Below are positions 1 to 11,175 of a DNA stretch of 64,000 bases, in pieces. The stretch lies in assembly GCA_037179385.1 (NCBI GenBank), contig CM074185.1, positions 54,129,000 through 54,192,999 on the forward strand. Reading direction: 5' to 3'. The translations under genes were made by a program, and so were the position numbers. The stretch's first letter is position 1. Each line of letters opens with the position of its first letter. Source of the DNA: Holothuria scabra (taxonomy: Eukaryota; Echinodermata; Holothuroidea; Aspidochirotida; Holothuriidae). The notes under the pieces were generated by a model. It had not been told where the DNA came from and ran no database searches. It worked only from the letters and a program-made list of their open reading frames with translations.

Positions 1-876
1 GGCTCCCCGTATAAAGCGATAGGGACTTTCAGAGGCCTAGCCACTACACTTTTACGTGCAAACATATTGCAGGATACGCATCGTTTAAAACGACACACGA
101 AATGTACCTGTCATTGGCTACAAAATGCAACTTGGACCAAGTAATAATTACCATGTATGTTCTTGGACATATGACACCCCACATCATTGATTTCATTTTT
201 GAAATGAGATTAAATTCAGTCGGTAAAAATGTTAATGGGTCCATAGTGTATTTCACCCAAAGAAACACAATTCTTTACCTCCCTATACGAGATCTACAAA
301 ACCGTCTTAAACGTTACAATTCGAAAGTTAATGGAATTTAATCCACCCTAAAGAAAGTTGTAAAAATACTTCGAATACACATAAAACCATATATTGGGTT
401 CTCATTTATATTGAAGAACCCAATAAACTGAAAAAGTTGAGCCATATGATAAAGCAATAGGGGATTTTGTTCATAAGGAACCAGTGGCCAGTGGATATAG
501 CTCACTGCCAGTGGCTAAAATGACGTCACCCTTCCGAACTCTATATTATGACATGAAAAGAGGGGATCGTGAGGCATACTGTTTGTTGTCTTTTTCCTTT
601 CATGCGGGAAAATTCAGTGATCCCAGCTTGGATTTGGATAGTAGCCTGTTTGATTTTTAAATAACCATGAATAACTATCTTTCAAATCATGTGACAACAT
701 TTTTCACACTTAATTGTATAAAATGTACAAAAGGCAGCCCGTTACAGACAGGTGTGACCTAACATGGCAACATATGTTTCAAGTGGGGCTTCTCACATAG
801 TTAGTGCCATGAAGAGTCACAAGTGTGATCAGAATTTTCTCCGCACTCTTCAAGGTTAGAAATTGAGCCGTAAAGC
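1..876. other. No gene recognised
   Basis: AT-rich sequence with only short overlapping open frames on both strands. None has recognisable residues, splice sites or codon character. A perfect TGACGTCA site lies near 531. Nothing else is supported. Confidence 0.6.
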
Positions 877-987
877 CTCATCTCTCTCTCTATCCATCCG
901 TCTGTCTCGCCGTCCGTCAATCCGTCTGTCTGTCTATCTGTCTGACTGACTGTATGTCGCATGACCGTCACGGGGGGGGGGGGGGGT
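877..987. repeat. CTGT-rich simple repeat followed by poly-G
   Basis: A pyrimidine-rich tract of CTCT, CCGT and CTGT units runs to about 955. A run of about 15 G follows at 972-986. Open frames across this tract are low-complexity artefacts. Confidence 0.8.
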
Positions 988-1376
988 GCGGAGGGTGCGA
1001 CCCCTCCAGACCCGCCCGCCCCAAAAAATTGGGGGAGGGGCGTCGCCGCCGGGTGTGGAGTATCGCCCGGTGTGGAGATTTCTTTTTAAAACGCGGTCGG
1101 AATTGTGCATGGAACGGCCGAACGGCAATCTCTCCTACGTTTTCACTACTTCTAGACTATCATGTGTATCTCGCAAGTATCTTCGAGACGTCTATCACTT
1201 TTCGCGTCTGTGAATCCAGGGCTGCATTTCCATCAGTCATTCCCACTCATCCTTCCTCCCAGCCTAGGCTTCGAGTTCGAAGCATCGCAGGCCATAACAC
1301 AGTATTATTTCGCTCCAGTTATAGTCAGGTAGAAGCAGTACGGGTTGGCGTCTTACGCCACAGAATCCTTCCGACC

Positions 1377-1448
1377 GCGTGCTTGGTCTAACGGTAAGAG
1401 TATCCGCCTCTCACGCGGAAGGTCCGGGTTCGCTTCCCAGGTCGAGTC
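1377..1448 (+). tRNA. tRNA-Glu(CTC)-like sequence, probable pseudogene or SINE head
   Basis: The anticodon arm is intact: TCCGC (1403-1407), seven-base loop CTCTCAC, GCGGA (1415-1419). The loop places CTC at positions 34-36, a glutamate anticodon. An A-box match, TGGTCTAACGG, lies at 1384-1394, and a near-match to the B box, GGTTCGCTTCC, at 1427-1437. The T stem has one mismatch. The seven bases before the A box do not pair with those after the T arm, so the acceptor stem is broken. It is followed at once by CAGTGGCGTAGCC and a C run, a motif that recurs in this window, so it may be the head of a tRNA-derived repeat. A functional tRNA gene is unlikely but not excluded. Confidence 0.55.
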
Positions 1449-3019
1449 ATCAGTGGCGTAGCCAAGCCCCCCCCCATCCGATTTTTTGCCTCCTGATAAA
1501 GTAATTGACAAAAAATAAATAGTTTGAAACGGAAAAGCACTTTGAAGTATTTCATTCAAAAACAAGTAAACCTTGTATGTATTCTGCTTTGAGTTTTCAT
1601 AACGTTTTTCCTTCAAGGAAATAAAAAAAAACAAAACAAAAGAACAAGTAAACAAATAAAATGTGTAACAATTAAGAAAACATGCATGAATGTGTGTAAA
1701 ACACATTATGTGTGCTCGTATGAAATCAAGTAATTACTTCAAAATGATTACTTTCACTAAATTAGATTCGGTATATGATCTGCACTGTATTTTATTGCAG
1801 TACACTTCCGAAGATGAAACGAACGTTTCGACGGCAAACTCGAATTTGACTTGGTTAGGTTAAGACCCTTTCTGCCTTTCGATGGTTGGTTGATTTACTG
1901 AAAAAAGGCAATCATACTCTGGGAACCATTCTTACACGACCATTCCTATACTTTATCATACACGAAATACTGTATGTCTTCAAGGCCCTGTTCTCTCACC
2001 CCAGAGAGTACCAATTCTCCTAACCTTCTTACTTAAGCTCCTCCCACAATTGTCTGAAATTCATCCTCATCCAGGGACAATCTCAGTTGATTGCTTCGAG
2101 TCGAGTATAGAACAGCTCGATGTTTATACACAAAACACTCTTAGTACAGTTCATCCTGTGTAATAAAAGCTTTGGTACTCTGCATTGTTTGAATTAGCTG
2201 TCAATCAAGGGCCAATGGAGAATTTCGGTAACCCTACCAAAATTGTGGTTTGAGGTGAGGGGATTGGCCGTTTAAGGGTAAGAGTGCCTTCGAATAATTC
2301 TTTCCATCCATCCCTAACAAGTAGGCCATTGTCGTGCCTCGCTCCTTCCCATGACAAGTGCCACTGTAGAACGATTTTTTCATCAAGTCCTCTTTTTACT
2401 AGTTGGCACTGGCGTCCGGGCGGATTTGTAAAATGTCCACAAGGTCCGCATTTCATGTGTTTCCCGCATGATCCGTACTTCTGATTTGCGGTTTTAATTT
2501 TTTGAGAGATTTTAATTTTGAGATATTTTAATTTTGACTAAATAATATACCAATGACTGGAAAAATACTGCACCATTTCCATTTAAACACCACTGAAAAC
2601 CAGAAAACATTGTTTCTTTGGTAGTATGTATGTCACTTGTAAAACCTCTACAAAGAATGAAAATGAGTATTTTGAAAATTTTCATGCTCCCCAAATAGGG
2701 AAATCCAAAAACATTGGCCTATAATTAGTTCAAAGTTTTGCCAAACATAGCACCATTTTGCATTGAGCAAATCGAAAGCAAAGAAAGATTCTCAGAGAGG
2801 GATACAACTAATTTTGGTTTTCCTATTGAAGCTGAAATCTATTTAAATATTGCCGCATTTGCGATCTACGTTCCCCTGAATTTCACAACTTTCCCAAGAG
2901 AAAGGGAGATACCGGTTCCCTTTAGTCTCATCCCCAGGCCATGGTACAGATCAGAAATGCCCATATTTTGGGTCCCTAAAAAGTGTATGTTTTATCATTT
3001 TTCATAGATTGATTTTTTA
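1449..3019. other. No gene recognised
   Basis: It starts with a GTGGCGTAGCC plus poly-C motif (about 1453-1482), seen in related form near 45500, 47690 and 63300. The rest is AT-rich with no supported exon or clear repeat. Confidence 0.5.
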
Positions 3020-3122
3020 TTCGCACTATTTGAGAAGTGGCAGGCATGAGATTTCAAGGTTGGGTACAACCAGCTTAAAGCACGTGGGAAGTGTCGTTTC
3101 CAGCCATCTGGAGGGTTTGTAA
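3020..3122 (-). repeat. Interspersed repeat bordering the CCAA array
   Basis: On the minus strand it begins ACAAACCCTCCAGATGG, then GGAAACGACACTT, then a diverged stretch. The same blocks in the same order lie on the plus strand at about 63903-64000, at the other end of the window. It is therefore a dispersed family in opposite orientations. The TTTGTAAAACC at its edge runs straight into the (CCAA)n array, so the array probably grew from its terminus. Confidence 0.65.
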
Positions 3123-4493
3123 AACCAACCAACCAACCAACCAACCAACCAACCAACCAACCAACCAACCAACCAACCAACCAACCAACCAACCAACCAA
3201 CCAACCAACCAACCAACCAACCAACCAACCAACCAACCAACCAACCAACCAACCAACCAACCAACCAACCAACCAACCAACCAACCAACCAACCAACCAA
3301 CCAACCAACCAACCAACCAACCAACCAACCAACCAACCAACCAACCAACCAACCAACCAACCAACCAACCAACCAACCAACCAACCAACCAACCAACCAA
3401 CCAACCAACCAACCAACCAACCAACCAACCAACCAACCAACCAACCAACCAACCAACCAACCAACCAACCAACCAACCAACCAACCAACCAACCAACCAA
3501 CCAACCAACCAACCAACCAACCAACCAACCAACCAACCAACCAACCAACCAACCAACCAACCAACCAACCAACCAACCAACCAACCAACCAACCAACCAA
3601 CCAACCAACCAACCAACCAACCAACCAACCAACCAACCAACCAACCAACCAACCAACCAACCAACCAACCAACCAACCAACCAACCAACCAACCAACCAA
3701 CCAACCAACCAACCAACCAACCAACCAACCAACCAACCAACCAACCAACCAACCAACCAACCAACCAACCAACCAACCAACCAACCAACCAACCAACCAA
3801 CCAACCAACCAACCAACCAACCAACCAACCAACCAACCAACCAACCAACCAACCAACCAACCAACCAACCAACCAACCAACCAACCAACCAACCAACCAA
3901 CCAACCAACCAACCAACCAACCAACCAACCAATCAACCAACCAACCAACCAACCAACCAACCAATCAACCAACCAACCAACCAACCAACCAACCAACCAA
4001 CCAACCAACCAACCAACCAACCAACCAACCAACCAACCAACCAACCAACCAACCAACCAACCAACCAACCAACCAACCAACCAACCAACCAACCAACCAA
4101 CCAACCAACCAACCAACCAGCCAACCAACCAACCAACCAACCAACCAACCAACCAACCAACCAACCAACCAACCAACCAACCAACCAACCAACCAACCAA
4201 CCAACCAACCAACCAACCAACCAACCAACCAACCAACCAACCAACCAACCAACCAACCAACCAACCAACCAACCAACCAACCAACCAACCAACCAACCAA
4301 CCAACCAACCAACCAACCAACCAACCAACCAACCAACCAACCAACCAACCAACCAACCAACCAACCAACCAACCAACCAACCAACCAACCAACCAACCAA
4401 CCAACCAACCAACCAACCAACCAACCAACCAACCAACCAACCAACCAACCAACCAACCAACCAACCAACCAACCAACCAACCAACCAACCAAC
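3123..4493. repeat. (CCAA)n microsatellite, about 1.37 kb
   Basis: About 340 tetranucleotide copies run with only three visible substitutions (near 3933, 3965 and 4120). The unit is four bases and has no stop in any frame, so both strands stay open throughout, reading Asn-Gln-Pro-Thr on plus and Trp-Leu-Val-Gly on minus. These frames should not be taken as genes. Assembly of such a tract is unreliable, so its true length is uncertain. Confidence 0.98.
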
Positions 4494-5279
4494 TAGCTAC
4501 CGAATCCATTGCAAATTTAGCAGTACAACACTGTGGCCTTGTTATAGTCTACCCCAGGTGCCAGTATTTTTTATAACAGGAATCAGTCATTTCATCCAAG
4601 TTGTGTTTTAGTGTAAAGCAGTTTATAGTTTATAGTCCCCCTCAGGACATTGGTTCATAATCGTGGACAGACTTATTATTGGAGGAGTGAACCAAATTAG
4701 AAATCGACTAAATTTTGAACTGTGAGTGTTTCATACTAAATACAGTAGCAATTGTGTTAGGGGTCAAATTTATTTGTGAGTTAATCATTCAAATGTGTTT
4801 TCAAGGACAATATAATGATTACAATTATCAATCACCCTCCCAGAAGCAGTGAATCCTACGCCTGAACTTCCTCTCTTGGTATGTACCAGATTGAGCAATT
4901 TTTAGTTACAAATTGCAATTGCTCCCTACCATGGGAGGGGCTCCTCCCATGCCCATCCCCTTCTGCTGCTTCGTGGCCTTGTCCACAACAATTTCCTCAC
5001 TCACATGCTCGAATTTCAAAACGCACCTCCCTTTGAAAAAGCTGGTAACGGCCTTGATGTCTGTCTGTGAAAAGACCTCAACAGTATGCTGAACTCATCT
5101 AGATTGATAAAAAATACAAACGATCATCGGGGGACAATTTGTTGAACGCTTGCAAGGGAATGAACGGCAACCAATAACATACTATACTTGCATTCATTCT
5201 TAGAGGCAGGCATTCATTGTCAGAGTTCGGGCAATCATTATACAGATGGGCATTCACGGGCATTCATTAATAGGACCGT
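4494..5279. other. No gene recognised
   Basis: AT-rich sequence without convincing open frames, splice sites or repeats. Confidence 0.5.
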
Positions 5280-5575
5280 CTCGACATTTCATTTTGAAAT
5301 TTTCGACATATGACACTGTTGGCACTCTACTCGCTCTCATACAGTGTCAAAACCGTGTCGACATCTCATTTTTGATTTCGACATTGCATTTTAAAATTCA
5401 TGTCATTTTGGAATTCAACATTTCATTTGACAGTTCGACATGTCATTGTGAAATTCGACATTTTATTTGTATCTTCCGTATCGACATCTCATTTTTTGAT
5501 TTCGACATTTCATTTTCAAATTCAACATGTCATTTAGACATGTCATTATGAAACTCGACTTCTCATTTGTATCTC
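5280..5575. repeat. Degenerate minisatellite of TCGACATTTCATTTT-type units
   Basis: Imperfect units of about 20-35 bases recur around 5281, 5358, 5380, 5437, 5456, 5481, 5504 and 5545. Each has a TCGACAT or CGACATTTCATTT core, alternating with TTTGAAATT. The open frame at 5246-5551 is a by-product of the repeat. Confidence 0.6.
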
Positions 5576-5859
5576 CGGTATTTGTGACACTAGGTGCACT
5601 CCGTACCTATGCCTTATTTATTTTAAGTTGTCACAGAATAACAGAAGCTTGTAGCCCGAACCTTGAGGAAATATGTCAGATGCCTTAATTAGTGGTATAA
5701 TGGACTTTTACCTCTGTAAAGCAAAGAAGTATACCACAAAATGTACATCACATGCTACAAATTGCATCGGTTCCCTTCACAGTCTTTATCAAATGCCATT
5801 CTCTAATGAACAATTGGTTCATGCTGCAAATTAGTGTTCGTTCCCGCTAGACAATACCG

Positions 5860-6485
5860 AGCTTTCGATTGAGTGAACGTGGACTTCGTTCTAGTCGATC
5901 AGCTTGCCTTCTTGAACGCGTCCACTGCTATGGTGCGTCGACTGTTAAAGCCTGTTTCGATTTCCCAGCGCTAGGGTCGACGTGGACGAGTCGTATTAAA
6001 ATGGCGAATTTGCAGTCTAGCCTTGTGTAATTTTTCAAAATTTGTTCATAAATGTAAATGCATGTCTACTATATGGACGCCAGTTAAGTACGTTGGTATG
6101 TTTTCATGGAGAATACAGCATATTTCAACTTTGAGCCTCCTGCTGTTGAAGTTGCAAGAAAACGTCCAAAATAAAGCACATTCCCCAATGAAATATCAAT
6201 CCCATATGCATTTTAGGTAAAGAACGACCCCATTTGTACAAAACAAATCACAAGGAGGGAAACTAGCACGTTTTCTTGTCACTTAATCCGTTTTCAGACA
6301 TTCTGTGACGTCACACATGTGAACGTTCGTTGCAGTTTGGGACGAACGTCAAAACCACGGTGGACACGTTCTCGATTTGGCTAGTGGACGAGGGAGACGA
6401 CGTGACGCATGCGCAGAGGCTTAAATTGACGCAATCTCGTAGCAGTCGACTAGGTGAACGTGCAAATCGAAAGCTCCCTAATGAT
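5860..6485. mobile_element. Possible inverted-repeat DNA element
   Basis: GAGCTTTCGAT followed by GAACGTG near 5868 is mirrored by CACG-type sequence then ATCGAAAGCTC ending near 6476. This gives inverted ends about 600 bases apart. The interior carries many GAACGT and GTGGAC words and no transposase. It looks like a non-autonomous element. Target-site duplications were not resolved. Confidence 0.4.
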
Positions 6486-8004
6486 AGATTTTGCGTGAAC
6501 GTCTCAGTGCCACTCACTGCGTGTACTTCCATGCATGGAAAACTAATTTGTTCCCACCGGATTTCGTGTGAGTTTAATGATATATTGTGTTATCACAAAA
6601 ACTGTATCGCTTGTTGAAATGAAATACTCTCAAATATGCTGTTTACAGAGGTTTAACAATTATTGGATTTCTATAACTGGAATTATTCAAACCTTTAGAC
6701 TATTAAGTGTGGGTGTGCTTCTGACTCTGAATGGCGTGACTGTGTTTTGTGTTTGGGACCGCTACCGACAATATAGGGTGTCCATTTTTCATTGGGTGGT
6801 AAATATGCACAAGTTGTTCTAGAACAGTTATATGTGGAGATTTTGTGTATGTTAGATTGCTAAGGATATATATTAGTATGGTGCGTCATGGGAAAGCTTT
6901 GAGTTGGTAACGTGTCAGACTGGGAAATGATTTTGCTGTAGGCCCAAGCTCTCCTTTTAAAGACAGCCGTTCGCACGACAAGCTACAAATTTTTAAGACG
7001 TCTACCAAAATTATAAATTGGCACATTTTTTTGAGTGACATCAAATTAAAAAAAATATGAAGTAGTTCATATTTCAAGTCCTCCACAGAGCGTGTTTTGA
7101 TGGCACATTTGAGTGTTCACTAGGATATGCTATGATAATAAACGAGGATTGTGTCTGGATAAAATGAGTTTGGACATTTGTAGGGGTCAAAAGTAACTTG
7201 ATTGGGAAAATTGGAGCTTTCTTACAGTTGATCAAAATACATGTCTTTTATTAGAAAAATATTTGCCTTTGCAAGGTTGGTTACTTGAACAGAAAATGCA
7301 ATCTCCAAAAGAGTAAACAGCCGTGTCAATTTTTTAAAGTGTTTTTTTTTTTCGTTCAACTTTTTGTACTACCAGTGGTTTTTCGGCTCATAAATGGGAC
7401 AGGTTTACGCTACCTTGAAAGACGAAGGATAAACCATCTGATGTCAACGAGCAAAAAGTACGGTCTCTCTTTTAGGGCAAAAACAACCAATACCAGCAAA
7501 TGCAGACAGCTCATTTGGCAATCAGTAGAATACGCGCTCAGTCCGCTACGCGTGAGATGGAAGTTCTTATGCGAGCGACCAAGTGTTCCATTGTTTTGCC
7601 CCCAAGGATGAAATCACTATGCTGCCGTGCATACGGCATACGGTTTCCACTTATCAGTTTTGTGCGCTATTTGGAGACCCATTTATCGGTTGTATGTATG
7701 CATGAATATATCTCGCTGCATAAAAATGCATATCACATTGTCAACAATGTATAAATAATTTAACCAGTAAACATGTTTCAGACCATATGCTTTAAAGGCA
7801 AAAAGGTCGAGAAGAAAAATATTCACTTGAAAACCTTAATCAGTCAAACTAATTCGTTGGGAGAAAACGGGACATAATTTTAAGTTACAAGCTGAGTGAT
7901 TTTGAAATGGAGAATGACCTCAAGAGATTGCCAGGTTATTCTGAACAAACAAAACTCATCCCGGCTAAGCACAGGCTTCATCTCTGCTGTATGCATCATA
8001 CACT
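6486..8004. other. No gene recognised
   Basis: Short open frames only (about 7285-7754), without domain-like residues or clean splice signals. No repeat structure seen. Confidence 0.45.
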
Positions 8005-8136
8005 TACTCCTCAGAAGCGTGAAGTAGAAGGCTACCTTAGGCTTCTGAGGAGTGGAGTCAACGTCGTTTTTTCACCTCAGCCAGATTTTGATTCATATAT
8101 AGGTAGCCTTCTACTTCAGGCTTCTGAGGAGTGAGG
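8005..8136. repeat. Imperfect inverted repeat, about 35-bp arms
   Basis: ACTCCTCAGAAGC, then GAAGTAGAAGGCTACCT (8005-8040), is reverse-complemented at 8100-8136. A second copy of GGCTTCTGAGGAGTGG lies in the loop at 8040-8055, so two alternative hairpins can form. It is probably a small fold-back element. Confidence 0.65.
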
Positions 8137-8287
8137 ACCTACATTATTGGCCCTTACGAAACATTTCTGTAAAGCTATGTTGTAAAAACCTATTGCAACC
8201 TGTTAATTATTACAGCTCCCTTCACAGGGTTGAGCACTTTACCATTGCCTGGTTGACATTATTAATTACTTTCTACTATAACGGTTT

Positions 8288-8302
8288 TATATACATATAT
8301 AC

Positions 8303-8386
<84 letters not shown>

Positions 8387-8387
8387 A
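8288..8387. repeat. (TA)n microsatellite
   Basis: About 100 bases of alternating TA with a few C and T interruptions. It lies directly against the inverted-repeat element that starts at 8391. Confidence 0.95.
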
Positions 8388-8390
8388 GGA

Positions 8391-8552
8391 TACGCACTAA
8401 AAATGTGTAGAATTTACACAACACTGTGTAATTAATACATATGTTGTGTAAATTTATTACACGGCCATGTGTACTTTCTTCACATTTGTTGATTGGTGGA
8501 CTAGTCACACAGTGTTGTTTAAATTCTACACAACACCTTTTAGAGTGTACGG
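8391..8552. mobile_element. MITE-like element with about 40-bp inverted ends
   Basis: The left end has CACTAAAAATGTGTAGAATT then ACACAACACTGTGT. The right end reads, in reverse complement, ACACTCTAAAAGGTGTTG then TAGAATTTAAACAACACTG. The ends are inverted copies. There is no coding capacity. It abuts a (TA)n tract, as would fit TA-targeting insertion. Confidence 0.55.
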
Positions 8553-9880
8553 GGATTGTATTACTTGTTTGACCATTTGTCACTGGTTTGTGAAAAAAAC
8601 TTTACAGGTTAGGAAAAAATTATCAAATTGTTTGAACAAACTCAAGACCCGCTTTAGCGTCACATGCCATAGTACAGATGCATGTATTTGTTAACCAAGA
8701 AAATAAATGCTCTCTTTGATGTGGGAGAAATGTATGCAACTAGACTAGAGAGGACTCATGTCACAATGTTTCTTACCTAACTTGCAAACAAAGGACTGAT
8801 TTGACTGATTGGTGTGAACTTTTGGATTACACCCGTCACGTTTTGGAAATGCATCTGCTGAATTTAGATTTTACTTTGTAAATTTGAACGAAAGTGTACA
8901 TGTGTCCCCACAATCGAGTAGATATAGAAAAAATGTGTAACTTAATGACTTAAACCGGACTACTTTTGACTGGTGAATTAACTTGAATTACAGATGATTG
9001 ACAGGTACAGGCTTAACTTGCGTGTCTATTATGACTTTTTCTATGTTTTTCCTAGTCTTATCTTCTATCTTCGTATTTTCTTTATTATTTCTTTTTTTAG
9101 GGAGTGTCACTTCTCGACAAGCCCCAAAGGGTTTCTAAGTGCACTTCCTTTCACACTCTTTGTTACTAATTTACTTTGTGATTCTTGTTTTCAATCTTGT
9201 GTTGTGATAAACCAAAAATAAATAAATGAAATGAATGAATGAAATGAACTTGACAAAAATGACGTGCCAACAACTCTTGCGTCTCTTAACATGAGTATCC
9301 TCTATTGGTAACGTGGACTTTCCAACTGACCAGTGGAAATGATACATTTTAGTGAGATTATGCTACAGTGCTACACTATATACCGCATTGTCGCTTTCAC
9401 TATATGTTGTTTTCGACTATCTTATTGCATTCATTTGTTGGCAAATACGTTTCTGACGCCCCGATGGTTAACATTTTATACAGTAGTCCGGAAGAAAAGA
9501 GGACAGTACAAACAAAAAGAGCGAAATAAATTATCTATTTAACGATTTTTTTACCATGGATGACTCTTACAGCTACATAGTTTACAGTTCGGTTAGTGAA
9601 AACCACTCCAGGGACACATTTTCCCTTACAAAACGGAACCCTTAACGGTGACTGCTCCAGGAATTCGAAGTCAAATTTGGTACAACGTGGGGCAAGGAAA
9701 ATGTTGGGAGGGTAAAAATTACTTTTTACACTCAGAGAGAACCGACCAAAAAGCGCCCTCTCCTGTGGGGGCCATAGGCAACTTGAAAGTCACGATGTTA
9801 TTGCAGGAGACAAAACCCTTGGAATATGTTGGGTTTAGCGTATGACTGGGTGAAAATTAAATCTCGGCATAGGCTATTAT
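8553..9880. other. No gene recognised
   Basis: Non-coding sequence with a short AATG-rich tract at about 9220-9247. Open frames near 9000-9540 show no family features. Confidence 0.45.
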
Positions 9881-9881
9881 T

Positions 9882-10032
9882 TATTTATCGGTTGACCGAC
9901 CGAAGTAGTTGAAGAGCTACTTGTGAGCAAGGGAACGCTCTGAGGGTCCTGAAGTCCTCGGTATACTCCGACCAAGAATCAAACTTAATACCTGCCGACT
10001 TCAAGTCTGATGCTCTAACCACTTGACCACAT
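9882..10032 (-). mobile_element. tRNA-derived SINE
   Basis: On the minus strand it opens with a perfect polymerase III A box, TGGTCAAGTGG (10029-10019). A Ser-like anticodon-arm region and a degenerate B box, AGTTTGATTCTT (9985-9974), follow. A tRNA-unrelated body comes next, and the element ends in an AAATAAAT-type tail near 9890. This is the usual architecture of a tRNA-derived SINE. It lies about 60-210 bases downstream of the stop of the galactosyltransferase gene on the same strand, and its tail supplies AATAAA motifs. Confidence 0.65.
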
Positions 10033-10092
10033 GCATTTCCAAGACAGCACAGCTTTCAACGGTAAACCGACTAAAGCAATGGTTTTACAGCC

Positions 10093-11133
10093 TCAACACT
10101 TGTAGTGTGTGGAACTGTTCATCCATATTTTCAGGTTTTTGTAATGTTGAAACACATTCTCAGGGTTCTCAAAATGAATCACACATGCAGTAATCATTCT
10201 ACAGAAATTTCTCTTTTTGCGAATAGGGTTAAAATTTTCAAGTTGAAAACATGGATTATGTTTTGGTCTCACGTTAAGTTTTTCCAGGATCATTCCAATG
10301 TAGACGTCTTCCCAAGGAAACGAGGGCGTTGACAAAGACATATGAAATATTCTTCTTGGTAAATCTCCAGACATAACATAAGCCAACCCTGAAATGTAGT
10401 CCGGATAGACCTGTTTTGAATATGTGTTGTAGGATATGTACCACTTATCTTTTGTGTCACGAATTGGTCGAGGGTTGAAAGAAACTCTCCCAACTGTATA
10501 ACCCCTTTTCTTTGGAGCTTTTATCAGAGCATCAATCAAAAGTTTGAAATTAATAAACACATCATCATCCACCTTCATGACGAATGTTGCTTGACGGCAG
10601 CACAGTCCTGCCCAGTTCATACCAGAAATTGTTTTCAAGGTCAAGTTTTCGTAAGAGTCTTGGTAATCTCCAACGAAAATGTCCTGAAATTTCAATGATT
10701 CTTCGTGAATACTCATGTCTAGAGATGAATTACCAGAATTTCCCAAAAGAAATAATTTCTCAATCCTCTTTCCAGATACTTCAGTAACATTTAAGCAAGT
10801 CTGTCTTTGTCTTTCTCTTCGCTCAAAGTTCATTGGTGCAGATACCATTAGTATCAACAAGTAGACGTCCTGCGTCACGTGGCATATTTCGTAGTTTACG
10901 CATGGTAAGTAGTGAAGATGATCAACCACCTTGGTTCGACTAAAAGACGACAAGTTACTACTCATTCGAGTATTCTCTACTTTGTATCTTCCTTCAATCT
11001 TACGTAACAAATCAAAAGCGTTGTCGGAATACATTGAAGTGTTCACACGAACCTGCCACAATAATGTTGTAGAACATATTGAAAAAGACAATACAATGGC
11101 GAGAAGTACACGAGTTGTGCCAGTAAAGTGCAT
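10093..11133 (-). CDS. Beta-1,3-galactosyltransferase-like protein (GT31), copy 1
   Basis: A complete 346-residue single-exon frame. It reads as a type II Golgi membrane glycosyltransferase: a short cytoplasmic head, a signal-anchor at residues 9-26, a stem, then the Galactosyl_T domain. GT31 signatures are in order: ETW-equivalent region RRERQRQTCLN (105-115), EES...DI then DSYENLTLKT (144-168), metal-binding KVDDDVFIN (187-195, DDD at 189-191), YPDYISGLAYVMSGDL (243-258) and WEDVYIG (274-280). Potential N-glycosylation sites are N31, N60, N115, N135 and N163. The length is usual for B3GALT proteins. The family moves galactose from UDP-Gal to GlcNAc or GalNAc acceptors; the acceptor here is unknown. 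A consensus 3' splice site (TGTTTCAG, ending at 11176) lies just upstream of the ATG, so a 5'-UTR intron is possible. Confidence 0.93.
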   Translation of the reverse strand: MHFTGTTRVLLAIVLSFSICSTTLLWQVRVNTSMYSDNAFDLLRKIEGRYKVENTRMSSNLSSFSRTKVVDHLHYLPCVNYEICHVTQDVYLLILMVSAPMNFERRERQRQTCLNVTEVSGKRIEKLFLLGNSGNSSLDMSIHEESLKFQDIFVGDYQDSYENLTLKTISGMNWAGLCCRQATFVMKVDDDVFINFKLLIDALIKAPKKRGYTVGRVSFNPRPIRDTKDKWYISYNTYSKQVYPDYISGLAYVMSGDLPRRIFHMSLSTPSFPWEDVYIGMILEKLNVRPKHNPCFQLENFNPIRKKRNFCRMITACVIHFENPENVFQHYKNLKIWMNSSTHYKC

Positions 11134-11175
11134 TGTGTGTATAATTGGATCGATACTCTAAAATACTGCTTTTAC

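Noticed and set aside
954..1391. 145-codon plus-strand frame
   Set aside because: It crosses a simple repeat, a G run and the tRNA-like sequence; no protein features.
2995..4611. Long open frames of (WLVG)n and (NQPT)n, over 500 codons on both strands
   Set aside because: They are produced by the stop-free tetranucleotide repeat; no start context, domain or splice evidence.
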